Shown in pieces: positions 35,053 through 43,667 of a stretch of DNA of 64,000 bases (its first letter is position 1; every line of letters begins with the position of its first letter). The notes beneath the pieces are model-generated. The model was not told the origin of the DNA. It searched no databases and was given only the letters and a program-made list of their open reading frames with translations. The DNA is from Hoylesella loescheii DSM 19665 = JCM 12249 = ATCC 15930 (lineage in GTDB: Bacteria; Bacteroidota; Bacteroidia; Bacteroidales; Bacteroidaceae), in the NCBI RefSeq assembly GCF_000378085.1, contig NZ_KB899211.1, forward strand, positions 148,100-212,099, in the 5' to 3' direction. The translations under genes and the position numbers were made by a program.

Positions 35053-36072
35053 ATGCTAAACGAACAACGCAGCAGTATGCTGCATGGCATCTTACTTATC
35101 GTGCTCTTTTCGCTTGCCGCTTTCTATATCGGCGACATGGCTTGGGCCAAGAGTCTTTCAATTAGTCCGATGATTATCGGTATCGTTTTGGGCATGTTCT
35201 ATGCCAACAGCCTACGCAACAACCTGCCTCCGACATGGGTTCCAGGTATCACTTTCTGTGCCAAAAGGGTGCTTAGGGTGGGTATTGTGCTGTATGGCTT
35301 CCGGCTAACGCTACAAGACGTAACCGCAGTAGGACTTCCTGCCATCGTGGTAGATGCCATCGTGGTGTGCGTAACCATTGGTGGAGGATTGCTTATTGGC
35401 CGAATCTTGAAGCTCGACCGTAGCATAACGCTCCTCACTTCGGTAGGCGCGGGCATCTGTGGAGCGGCTGCCGTGCTCGGAACAGAGGGTGCAATTAATG
35501 CCAAACCCTACAAAACGGCGGTGGCCGTGTCTACCGTCGTTATCTTCGGAACCCTCTCCATGTTTCTTTATCCTGTGCTTTATCGCAATGGCGTGTTAGA
35601 CCTTTCGCCCCAATCGATGGGTATTATGACGGGTAGCACGGTGCACGAGGTGGCTCATGTTGTAGGTGCGGGCAACGCTATGGGTAAAGATGTGTCTAAC
35701 GTAGCCATCATTGTGAAGATGATTAGGGTGATGATGCTGGTTCCCGTGTTGCTTGTGGTGAGTTGGTTTGTGGCACATAACAAGCAGGGCGATGCCGAAA
35801 CGCAAACCAAGCGCAAAGGAATAACCATCCCTTGGTTTGCCGTGTTGTTCTTGGTTGTTATCGGTTTCAATTCGCTCAACCTTCTTCCCGCTCCTGTAAA
35901 CGGTGCTATCAACACCTTCGATACCTTTCTTCTTACCATGGCGATGACCGCCTTAGGCGCCGAAACCAGCATCGATAAGTTCAAGAAGGCAGGTCCCAAA
36001 CCCTTCCTCCTTGCTGCCCTGCTTTATTGTTGGTTGCTTGGCGGTGGCTATCTTATCGCTAAGGCATTGTAA
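35053..36072 (+). CDS. YeiH-type putative sulfate exporter (UPF0324)
   Basis: A 339-residue polytopic inner-membrane protein of the YeiH/PSE family with about 9-10 membrane helices. Family landmarks are RVGIVLYGFRLT, the repeated GAGICGAAAVLGTEGAINAK and GSTVHEVAHVVGAG. The sulfate-exporter name for this family rests on indirect evidence in a few members. It is a single gene; its leader is repeat A4. The 94-bp gap to the convergent glycosidase gene has no clear terminator. Confidence 0.85.
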   Translation: MLNEQRSSMLHGILLIVLFSLAAFYIGDMAWAKSLSISPMIIGIVLGMFYANSLRNNLPPTWVPGITFCAKRVLRVGIVLYGFRLTLQDVTAVGLPAIVVDAIVVCVTIGGGLLIGRILKLDRSITLLTSVGAGICGAAAVLGTEGAINAKPYKTAVAVSTVVIFGTLSMFLYPVLYRNGVLDLSPQSMGIMTGSTVHEVAHVVGAGNAMGKDVSNVAIIVKMIRVMMLVPVLLVVSWFVAHNKQGDAETQTKRKGITIPWFAVLFLVVIGFNSLNLLPAPVNGAINTFDTFLLTMAMTALGAETSIDKFKKAGPKPFLLAALLYCWLLGGGYLIAKAL

Positions 36073-36166
36073 AAGGGTAGGGGATTTCGGAAAGCTTTTC
36101 CTTGTTTCTCATTTAAGACAAGGGTCAATAGGGTTAGTTTTACCCATTTGCGTGATTAAATTCTCA

Positions 36167-37033
36167 TCACTTCCCCCTCTTCATCACCACCACTGCATTG
36201 GCCACTTTGCGTTCCCCATCGTGGTCGAACTTACGATTGTCGCAAGGATAGTTGGCAACGCCGTTGGTGCTAAACCCTTTTGCCCAAAGCGTTGTAGAAC
36301 CTCCGCCGTCTAGGTTGATGGCATCGGTGCAACCCAATTGTTGCAAAAAGTGGCGTAGCTCGATAAGGTTCATGCCACCAGCATAACCCGGATGCCGTCC
36401 GTCTACGGTGACAAAAAGCACTGTTCCGCGTGAAGTGAGGGCGATAGCAGACCGTGGATGCTTTTTAACAACAAAGCCCATGCTACTGCTACGTAGCAAG
36501 ATGCTTTGCCCACGATAGAGAAGTAGATGCCCAGAGGCCAGCGTTGATCCGTGGCGACAATGATAACGACGTTCGATTTCTTTGTTCCATGGCATGATGC
36601 GCAGCTTTCGGCCGTGCGTGCGGATAGCTCCCGTTACGCGAAGAGCCAGTTCGGCGGTGGTGGTTGTGTCGAGAACGGTGCGCCCTTGACGTAGATAGGT
36701 GATGGCCGAACGCTTGTGCATGCCGAAGTACGACCCATTGATGCCCACCAATGCCTTTGTGCGTTGTGCCATTTCGCCCACCGTGGCACCGCCATCGGCA
36801 ATGGCAATGTCGAATTCTAAACTGCGTTTGGGCGTTATTTCGGCCACAGTAACGGTTTGGGCACAGCCATATAACAGGGGCCAACGCATCTGCCGCACTT
36901 CTATATTCTCGCTAATCTTTTTCGTTTCCCACATCGCCGTGGAAATGGCAACAACGTCTTCGCGTGTCTGGGCAATAAGGGAAAGGGGCAGAAATAGCCC
37001 GAGAAGCAGACCAAGAAAAAACTTTTTTCGCAT
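36167..37033 (-). CDS. Exported phosphodiester glycosidase (NAGPA domain)
   Basis: A 288-residue exported protein with the NAGPA-type phosphodiester glycosidase domain, which in the animal enzyme uncovers phosphate-masked sugars. It has a signal peptide (about 1-20, FFLGLLLGLFLPLSLIAQ) and the conserved VGINGSYFG, VDGRHPGYAGGMNLIELRHF and NLDGGGSTTLW motifs. In bacteria the substrates are mostly unknown but may be wall or glycan phosphodiesters. The frame opens to 37051; the ATG at 37033 gives a proper signal peptide. It begins 11 bp after the stop of the acetyltransferase gene, implying an operon. Confidence 0.83.
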   Translation of the reverse strand: MRKKFFLGLLLGLFLPLSLIAQTREDVVAISTAMWETKKISENIEVRQMRWPLLYGCAQTVTVAEITPKRSLEFDIAIADGGATVGEMAQRTKALVGINGSYFGMHKRSAITYLRQGRTVLDTTTTAELALRVTGAIRTHGRKLRIMPWNKEIERRYHCRHGSTLASGHLLLYRGQSILLRSSSMGFVVKKHPRSAIALTSRGTVLFVTVDGRHPGYAGGMNLIELRHFLQQLGCTDAINLDGGGSTTLWAKGFSTNGVANYPCDNRKFDHDGERKVANAVVVMKRGK

Positions 37034-37043
37034 AACGAGGATG

Positions 37044-37634
37044 TTAATCATTGGCAGATGAGGTTGTGGAAGTTGGCGAATTGGTGAGCTTTCTTTTCAA
37101 CACAGCAGGGTTTCCTGCTGCCAAACAATCGTCGGGTATATCGCGAATAACCACCGACCCTGCTGCAATTATACACCGTCGGCCGATGGTTACGCCAGGA
37201 CACACCGTTACATTGCCACCCAACCACGTGTCGTCGCCAATGGTTATGGGGCTCGCCGTTTCTTGCGGCTCGCGCCTTTCGATGTAATCTAGCGGATGTT
37301 GAGGCGTAAACAGCTTGCAGCATGGCCCCAGTTTGACGTGTCGTCCCAATGTAACCGTGGCCGCATCTAGCACTACGCAGCCATAGTTCATGAACGAATG
37401 TTCGCCCATGCGTATGCCGTGTCCGTGGTCGCAGTTAAAAGGCGGACATATATCGGCCGTTGCGGGTAGACCAGGAATAAGCTCTTCAATCAGTTCGCGA
37501 TAGCCTTCATCGGCGCTACTCATGTTGTTGAGCTTTGCACACAGTCGTTTGGCGCGAGCAAAGCTAGCCTGCATCTCTTTGTCGTCAAAGCGATAACGCT
37601 CGCCATCGCGCATCTTTTGCATCTCTGTTTTCAT
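37044..37634 (-). CDS. Sugar O-acetyltransferase (maltose/galactoside acetyltransferase type)
   Basis: A 196-residue acetyl-CoA-dependent transferase of the LacA/Maa group. An N-terminal Mac domain (MQKMRDGERYRFDDKEM) is followed by a left-handed beta-helix of hexapeptide repeats. The catalytic His is likely within LFTPQHPLDY, and the C-terminal half shows IGDDTWLGGNVTVCPGVTIG. The acceptor sugar is not predictable. It is transcribed with the downstream phosphodiester glycosidase and diverges from the pseudouridine synthase gene. Confidence 0.88.
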   Translation of the reverse strand: MKTEMQKMRDGERYRFDDKEMQASFARAKRLCAKLNNMSSADEGYRELIEELIPGLPATADICPPFNCDHGHGIRMGEHSFMNYGCVVLDAATVTLGRHVKLGPCCKLFTPQHPLDYIERREPQETASPITIGDDTWLGGNVTVCPGVTIGRRCIIAAGSVVIRDIPDDCLAAGNPAVLKRKLTNSPTSTTSSAND

Positions 37635-37659
37635 GCCATTTTCATTCTTGTGACATGGG

Positions 37660-37667
37660 CAAAAGTA
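37660..37667 (-). promoter_or_regulatory. Promoter -7 box, acetyltransferase gene
   Basis: Minus-strand TACTTTTG; the leader to the ATG would be about 20 bases. Confidence 0.4.
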
Positions 37668-37679
37668 CGTTTTTTTGAT

Positions 37680-37687
37680 TAACTTTG
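37680..37687 (+). promoter_or_regulatory. Promoter -7 box, pseudouridine synthase gene
   Basis: TAACTTTG, divergent from and only 12 bases away from the acetyltransferase -7 box, so the two promoters share their upstream DNA. Confidence 0.4.
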
Positions 37688-37745
37688 CAACACCAAGCCC
37701 AACCCCTGCGATGGCTTTTCACACTATTTACCATTCCGCAACATC

Positions 37746-39386
37746 ATGTTCCATCCCCTACATACCACCCTGCCAAGGCCCGAAAAGATGAACAACCCCT
37801 TCTTTTACGAACCCGATGCGCTGTGCCTAATGGCTGTCGAGCGGGTGAAAGAACTTATCGCCGAGCACGAAGCATGGCGCGAGGAGGTTGCGCAGGGTAA
37901 GATGTTCGGCGTGTTGGTGGTTGAACGCCCCATGCCCCACGGTCAACAGTTGGGTTATTTGGCTGCTTTCTCGGGACAATTAGGCGGTAAGGCTACGTGG
38001 GAAAGGTTTGTTCCGCCCGTGTTCGACTACCTGCAACCCGATGGCTACTTCAAAACGCACGAACGCGAGATTAGCGAAATCAACGCACGATTAAGCGAAA
38101 TGGAGCGTAACCCGCTGCTTAAAGACCTGAAAACGCGCATTGCCCACGAACAAGAAACGGCCGAAACAGAACTGAACGCTTACCGAACGATGATGGTCGA
38201 GGCCAAAAACGAACGCGAAGAAAGGCGTAAACAGGGCGCAACTGACGAGGAATTGGCGGCAATGGTAGCCGAAAGTCAGTTTCAAAAGGCCGAGTTGAGG
38301 CGTATGAAACAGCGAATAAAGACCCAAGTTGAGCATTTGCAAGAGCAGCTTAATGGGTTAGAAAACGCAATGGCAGACTTGAAAGCCGAGCGTAAACGCC
38401 TATCAGATGCACTGCAACGTTGGCTTTTCCAGCAGTTTGAGATGCTGAACGCGCGTGGCGAACGTCGCAATTTGCTCGACATTTTCGCCCCAACTCCCCA
38501 GCGAACGCCACCTGCTGGCACGGGGGAATGTTGTGCGCCAAAGCTGTTGCAGCATGCTTTTGCCATGGGTTATCATCCCCTTTGCATGGCAGAATTTTGG
38601 TTGGGACAGTCGCCCAAAACCGAAATAAGGCGCGAGGGGGCGTTTTATCCCGCCTGCCAAGGCAAGTGCGGACCAACGCTTGGTTTTATGTTGCAGGGCT
38701 TGGATGTGGCGTGTGTGCCGCAAAAGACTGTCGACCGCGATGCCTTACGCGTGGTTTACGAAGACAATGCTTTGGTGGTGGTGAGTAAACCGCATGGCAT
38801 GTTGAGTGTTCCAGGGAAAGATGGTGGCACATCTGTTGCCCAACTGATGCGCGAACGCTATCCCGATGCCGACTCGCCACTTATTGTTCATCGGCTAGAC
38901 CAAGATACGTCGGGGGTGATGCTCATTGCAAAGACCAAGGAAATGCACCGAACGTTGCAGTTGGCTTTTGAAAACCACGAGGTGAAGAAACGCTATGTGG
39001 CGGTGCTAGACGGCTTGTTGCCACCCGAAAGGCAGCAGGGCGAAATATCGCTACCCTTAAATAGCAACTACTTGGACCGTCCACGGCAGATGGTAGACTG
39101 GCTGCAAGGTAAGCCTGCCGTTACGCGATATGAGGTGATAGGGCAGGAAGAGGGGCGCACCATCGTGGCTCTTTATCCGCTAACAGGGCGCACACATCAG
39201 CTTCGGGTGCACTGCGCGCATCCCGACGGACTAAACTTACCCATCCTTGGTGATCCTCTTTACGGTAGAAAGGCCGATCGCATGTATCTGCATGCCGAAG
39301 CCATTGAGGTGGAAAAGCAGGGATTACGAGTGGAAGATGATAAATGGCCACATCCACAGGCTATCTCCAAAGGGGGTGGAGAGTAA
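37746..39386 (+). CDS. RluA-type RNA pseudouridine synthase with N-terminal coiled-coil domain
   Basis: A 546-residue fusion. Residues about 100-240 form a highly charged coiled coil and about 255-330 a Cys-containing linker (CQGKCGP). From about 330 onward comes an RluA-family catalytic domain with H382-R-L-D385-Q-D-T-S-G, where D385 is the catalytic Asp, plus GRTHQLRVHCAH near the C-terminus. The domain isomerises uridine in rRNA or tRNA; the target site is unknown. Long variants of this kind are characteristic of Bacteroidota, compared with ~220-330 residues for E. coli RluA-group enzymes. Repeat A5 follows its stop. Confidence 0.88.
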   Translation: MFHPLHTTLPRPEKMNNPFFYEPDALCLMAVERVKELIAEHEAWREEVAQGKMFGVLVVERPMPHGQQLGYLAAFSGQLGGKATWERFVPPVFDYLQPDGYFKTHEREISEINARLSEMERNPLLKDLKTRIAHEQETAETELNAYRTMMVEAKNEREERRKQGATDEELAAMVAESQFQKAELRRMKQRIKTQVEHLQEQLNGLENAMADLKAERKRLSDALQRWLFQQFEMLNARGERRNLLDIFAPTPQRTPPAGTGECCAPKLLQHAFAMGYHPLCMAEFWLGQSPKTEIRREGAFYPACQGKCGPTLGFMLQGLDVACVPQKTVDRDALRVVYEDNALVVVSKPHGMLSVPGKDGGTSVAQLMRERYPDADSPLIVHRLDQDTSGVMLIAKTKEMHRTLQLAFENHEVKKRYVAVLDGLLPPERQQGEISLPLNSNYLDRPRQMVDWLQGKPAVTRYEVIGQEEGRTIVALYPLTGRTHQLRVHCAHPDGLNLPILGDPLYGRKADRMYLHAEAIEVEKQGLRVEDDKWPHPQAISKGGGE

Positions 39387-39548
39387 AGCCTCACCCCCAA
39401 CCCCTCTCCAAGGGGAGAGGGGAGTGGTATGCTTTGTTGGTTGACAAGTTAACGAGTTAACGAGTTGACCAGTTGACAAGGATTGCCATCCACTCTGCAA
39501 CCAAGCATTTGGCTTAACTCCTTAACTCCATAACTCCTTAACTCCAAA
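39385..39548. repeat. Family A composite repeat, copy A5
   Basis: Inverted relative to A2 and A4. It begins with AGCCTCACCCCCAACCCC and the AAGGGGAGAGGGGAG palindrome arm. Then come GTTAACGAGTTGACAAG-type repeats, the reversed CTCTGCAACCAAGCATTTGG block and TTAACTCC repeats that run to seven bases before the Nudix start codon. Confidence 0.75.
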
Positions 39549-39552
39549 AAAT

Positions 39553-40158
39553 ATGAAAGAAGAAAAGAGATGCGTTGCGCCCAACGAAAAGGCGCGCGAA
39601 GAAGGAAACGATATGGCCTGGCAGGTGCTAGACCGAGAGTATCTGATACGCAAGCAATGGTTAACGGCACGCTGCGATAAGGTTCGTTTGCCCACGGGTG
39701 TGGTGGTAGACGAGTATTATGTGCTTGAATATCCCGAATGGGTGAACACCGTGGCCATAACGCGTGAGGGCGATTTTGTGCTTGTTCGCCAATACCGACA
39801 CGCTCTGGGCGTAACAGCTATGGAGATTTGTGCAGGCGTGATGGAGCAAGGTGAAGAACCGATGCAGGCTGCACAGCGTGAACTGCTTGAAGAAACGGGG
39901 TATGGCAACGGTACATGGCGACCGCTGATGACCATCGCCCCAAACCCGGGAACAATGACCAACCGCTGCCATTGCTTTTTGGCCACGGATGTGGAAAAGG
40001 TTTCGGGCCAGCATCTAGATGCCACCGAAGACATTCAGGTGCACCTTGTGAGTCGTGATGAGATGCTGCGCATGCTTAAGAATAACGAACTATACCAAGC
40101 CATGATGTACGCCCCTTTGTGGAAATACTTTGCCTTGGAAGACGAACTGAAAGGATAA
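39553..40158 (+). CDS. Nudix hydrolase (ADP-ribose pyrophosphatase-like)
   Basis: A 201-residue cytoplasmic Nudix enzyme. The complete Nudix box (GX5EX7REUXEEXGU) spans about 95-117 (GVMEQGEEP...RELLEETG). The preceding VAITREGDFVLVRQYRHA is like ADP-ribose pyrophosphatases that hydrolyse nucleoside diphosphate derivatives. The start at 39553 adds a charged N-terminal tail; an internal ATG at 39613 (MAWQVL) is an alternative that would give the more usual ~180 residues. The substrate is unproven. Confidence 0.85.
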   Translation: MKEEKRCVAPNEKAREEGNDMAWQVLDREYLIRKQWLTARCDKVRLPTGVVVDEYYVLEYPEWVNTVAITREGDFVLVRQYRHALGVTAMEICAGVMEQGEEPMQAAQRELLEETGYGNGTWRPLMTIAPNPGTMTNRCHCFLATDVEKVSGQHLDATEDIQVHLVSRDEMLRMLKNNELYQAMMYAPLWKYFALEDELKG

Positions 40159-41706
40159 GATCGCACGAAAGTTTGTTACGTAGGTGTGCGTTAACTCTAA
40201 TCGACATGTAGCAGTTGGCTCAATTTACAACAAATATTCTCTGTCTATCACCACCACCAGTTCATCCTTCCCACCTCCAAACGCCATCTTTCATTCTCCA
40301 CCCGATAAACTCTTGTAGTGAGCTTTTTAATCTTTCGCCCTGTTAAAGCTAAGATGGAACCCTGTTCCGGATTAGCTGGAACAGTATTCCAGTTTAACTG
40401 GAACAGCATTCCAGATAACATGGAACAGTCGTCCAAAACATCTCTAGCACGGCGATTAATGTAATAATTCATCATCAGGGCTTAAAAAACGCATTTTCGG
40501 AACGATGAAAATGCGAACCATGGAAAGGTTAATTGGTGCGTTCGGGATAAAAGGCCATGCCTTTTGAACAAGCCCCGACAGGTAAAGAAATGGTTTTCTA
40601 GCCAACTAGCGTTATGAGGCAGTTGGCATAACGAATCGTTTTTATCCCGGATTCGCGTAATCAATATAAAATGATAGATAAGCGGTATAAAGACCTATTT
40701 GGGCCTGACGTGAGGAGGGAGAGTCGCGATGGCGGCCCTCCCGGTTAAAACCAACAAAATCATTTCCAACCATGGGTGATGTGCATGATATGGAAATATA
40801 ACCGTTGAAAGGTGGTTTTTCGCGCCCTTCGTTAGCGTGTTGCATCGCTGTTCAGGTGCGGGTGATGCACAGCCAGCGAGTGGCGACGTTCTCCTTGGGC
40901 ATTTGAACGTTTTTTATTTTGGTTTATATGAACTACTGAGATTATGCCCAGGAGGAGTCGACGACGCGAAAAACCAATGGGTTTAGACAGTCGACATATC
41001 GGCAGCACGCGTCATACACGTTCTGCACAAAGCCGTGTAAGCCGTAGCATGGTGTTTCTTCTTCGTTCTTCGGCGTATACGTTTTCTTGTTAAGCCGTTG
41101 TTCAAGCACGTTTGGTACTGCTTGTTTGGCTTATCGAAAACGTTTAATTAGCAATAACAGTTGTTTGTTGTGGGGCATTTTTATTGGCTCTCCACCTTTA
41201 TTCCTTTCTTCTTTCGCACATTGATTGTAACCTTCCCCCATAGGAGAATGCTAATCACAGGTATGCGCGGAACACAGCCATTGCGGCTTTTCCTTACCTT
41301 CATCCATGGCAGATGTTGGTCGTTCCCCTGATGAGGACATGCATGGTATGGTGATTGAGAAATAAGAAAGCAACTGTTGGAAGAATGAAGAAGCTGTCGC
41401 TACTGCAGACATTGCTTTGAAATAAGAATGAGGAGACACGTACATTGCATCGAAAAGGCTGCAATATAACCAGCGTTCACCCTCTCATTCCCATTTATCT
41501 CTTTTTCTTTCTAACTCTTTCTACGTTGTTTTGATAATCGTTATTAGTTAAGTCTAACTCTAAATTCTCTGCTCCCAATTCATTATCTAAAAAACTCTAA
41601 CTCTATTCCTTGCCAGCTCTTGGTGCATGTGCCGAGCCCAATCTGCCATGAGGTACTCATTATTGGGGCGACATCGCAGAAGGAAAAAACATGCACCTGA
41701 GGGCAG
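40159..41706. other. Gene-free region of about 1.5 kb
   Basis: No coding sequence I can support on either strand. It contains repeat B2 at its left end. There is a GGAGGG...CCCTCC inverted repeat at about 40711-40740, and the rest shows no recognisable gene, RNA or mobile element. Short frames such as 40642-40845 (-) and 41251-41445 (-) show no family features. Confidence 0.5.
40250..40530 (-). repeat. Family B element, copy B2
   Basis: Opposite orientation to B1. Three 22-bp units TTCCR-N7-TGGAA lie at about 40374-40439. The minus-strand frame 40248-40475 reads MMNYYINRR...NWNTVP and, unlike in B1 and B3, stays open to give 75 residues because the codon that is TAG in the others is sense here. 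Whether it is translated is unknown. Confidence 0.75.
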
Positions 41707-42585
41707 TTACCGCTTGCGGTATTGTGAGGGGGATACTCCTACTTGTTCTTTGAAGAACTTCCCTAAGAAGCTTTGGTTGGGGAAATTGAGCTCTTGGGCT
41801 ATTTCTTTCACGCTTTTAGTTGTGTTTTTAAGTTGCACCCTTAATTCCAAGGTGATGTATTTGTCAATCCATTGGTTGGGTGTTCGCTTGCTAACGTTCC
41901 TCACCGTTTCGGAGAGATATTTGGGCGTGATACCCAATTGCTCGCCATACCAGCTTACGCGTCGTTCCTTTTTAAAGTTTTGTTCTACCATTTTAATGAA
42001 CTTGGCAAAGATGGCTTCGGCTCGTGTCTTCTTCAAGTCCGTTGTTTGTTGCACACGATAGATAGCGTCCGAGGCGTTGTAAATCATCGTCGTAATCATC
42101 GAACGTACCGTATCTTTGCGATACCTATGCCCAGCCTGCTGCATTTTTTTCTCAATTAGCGAGAGGTGGAGTAGCATTTCGCTTCCTTCTTCTGCGTTGA
42201 GCGTAAAAACAGGGTTGGTTCGTGAGAAGAGAATCAAGGACGAAAGTTCATGAATACCCATGATAATTTCGTTCATGAAGTCTTTAGACAACAGTATGGC
42301 TATGCCTTTGCAGTTGGTGCTCAGTTCCCCACTGTTGAGTATTGGACCAGCAGGGACAACCATAATGTGGTTGGGTTGAAGCTCATACGTAATGGTGTCT
42401 ACTGTGTACTGGGCGCTGCCTTGAGCACAAATGGCGAGCACCAGACATTGCATTTTGTGCGGGCCCATAAGGTCCGACAGCTTGTTGAGGTCGTCGATGA
42501 GTACTAAATCATCGTCCATACTCACAACATCGCAGCTTTCTTTGACAATGGGTATTGTCAAATCGTTCAATTGTAGTTTCCGCAT
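41707..42585 (-). CDS. AraC-family transcriptional regulator
   Basis: A 292-residue regulator. The N-terminal 170 residues form a cupin-like sensing domain (AQYTVDTITYELQPNHIMVV). The C-terminal ~100 residues carry two helix-turn-helix motifs of the AraC/XylS class (WYGEQLGITPKYLSETVRNV and VKEIAQELNFPNQSFLGKFF). It lies directly downstream of the GH95 and rhamnosidase-N-like genes on the same strand but has its own promoter. Control of those genes is plausible but inferred from position only. Confidence 0.92.
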   Translation of the reverse strand: MRKLQLNDLTIPIVKESCDVVSMDDDLVLIDDLNKLSDLMGPHKMQCLVLAICAQGSAQYTVDTITYELQPNHIMVVPAGPILNSGELSTNCKGIAILLSKDFMNEIIMGIHELSSLILFSRTNPVFTLNAEEGSEMLLHLSLIEKKMQQAGHRYRKDTVRSMITTMIYNASDAIYRVQQTTDLKKTRAEAIFAKFIKMVEQNFKKERRVSWYGEQLGITPKYLSETVRNVSKRTPNQWIDKYITLELRVQLKNTTKSVKEIAQELNFPNQSFLGKFFKEQVGVSPSQYRKR

Positions 42586-42604
42586 TTCCTTACCTTTTAC
42601 TTCG

Positions 42605-42636
42605 CAAATATAGGAAAATAAAACTATAAATGCAAG
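42605..42636 (-). promoter_or_regulatory. Promoter of the AraC-type regulator
   Basis: Minus-strand TATATTTG (42605-42612) with a CTTG -33-like box 20 bases upstream; the leader would be about 14 bases. Confidence 0.45.
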
Positions 42637-42680
42637 CTTTCGACAAGAAAAAAGAACGCAAATGCGAAAATAGTTATATA

Positions 42681-43667
42681 TTAAAAAGGAAATATCGCAT
42701 ATAGACCAACCTTCACTTCCAGTGCTTCTACATTTTGGATATGTGTGAAACGAAAGTGCTTGTCTCCGTGGATAATAACTTTAAAAGTATTAGAAATGTT
42801 GAACTTGCAAAAGGCTTGCTCGTCGGTTGTTCCGTTGCAAATATAGTGAAAGCCGTTGATGTAAACATTTTCACCACTTCGAGTTCCCCTAAAAGTAATA
42901 CGCACAATACCCTGGAAATGATGGGGGAAGACGTATGTGAGGGTGTCGCCACGCACATCTACATGGCTTGGACTAAACACTTTGGCTATGCGTGGGGTGG
43001 GGATGAACCGCGAGGGTGTGGCGGGAGGTGTGGGCTGGGAATGGACGAATGGTGTGGCCGAGCGCCAAGGGATGGTGTCGGCGTGGTTAACTTGCCATGG
43101 TGTGGCCTTGTCGCTACCATCTTGCCACTCGTTTTCGAGGGCCAGCAGACCGCGGTTTGCGCGTCGGCAAGCCCAACTTTCATCGCTGCGGAAGGCGAAA
43201 GTGGTGCCGTCGGCGTTCTCGCCCCAATAGTTAACGGCCACTTGACGGCGGCCCACATGGGGCATGGAGGGACAATACCACAGCGAGATGGTGTTACGAT
43301 TGCGGCCGAGAAAGGGCGTAACGTCGTAGACGATGTTTACTACAGAGGTGTCACGATAGTTGCGATTGGGCTCGAAGAGGCTTCGGCTGACGTTCATTCC
43401 GTTAACCAGCAGTTGCGTTTTGCCAGTGGAGGCAACGCTTACGTAGGCTTTACGCGGACGATCAACTTGCTTGTATGTGCGTAAGAACCAAAGCATGGAT
43501 GTGGAGTCGGTTTGTGGCGCGCTTATCCATGGAGCCTGATAGTGGGTGGCAGAGGTGGATAAGAGGGGTTTGCGATGGGCTTTTGTCCCTCGCGCAGGCA
43601 TCCACGCCCAGCAAAACACTAGGGCGAAGGTGAATGCGAACCCCGAAATCCATGCTCTGCGTTTCAT
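42681..43667 (-). CDS. Exported protein resembling the rhamnosidase N-terminal domain, no catalytic barrel
   Basis: A 328-residue protein with an N-terminal signal or anchor (ISGFAFTFALVFCWAWMPA). Residues about 55-150 resemble the beta-sandwich N-terminal domain of family 78 alpha-L-rhamnosidases (VSVASTGKTQLLVNG, VYDVTPFLGRNRN). The (alpha/alpha)6 catalytic domain of those ~900-residue enzymes is absent; the C-terminal part (RITFRGTRSGENVYINGFHY) looks like another beta-sandwich. Its ATG overlaps the GH95 stop by four bases (ATGA at 43664-43667), so the two are translationally coupled. It may bind glycan or be the remains of a larger glycosidase. Confidence 0.6.
   Translation of the reverse strand: MKRRAWISGFAFTFALVFCWAWMPARGTKAHRKPLLSTSATHYQAPWISAPQTDSTSMLWFLRTYKQVDRPRKAYVSVASTGKTQLLVNGMNVSRSLFEPNRNYRDTSVVNIVYDVTPFLGRNRNTISLWYCPSMPHVGRRQVAVNYWGENADGTTFAFRSDESWACRRANRGLLALENEWQDGSDKATPWQVNHADTIPWRSATPFVHSQPTPPATPSRFIPTPRIAKVFSPSHVDVRGDTLTYVFPHHFQGIVRITFRGTRSGENVYINGFHYICNGTTDEQAFCKFNISNTFKVIIHGDKHFRFTHIQNVEALEVKVGLYAIFPF

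Noticed and set aside
41251..41445. Small minus-strand frame in the gene-free region (also 40642-40845)
   Set aside because: No family features, no promoter, and no conserved partner; likely chance frames.
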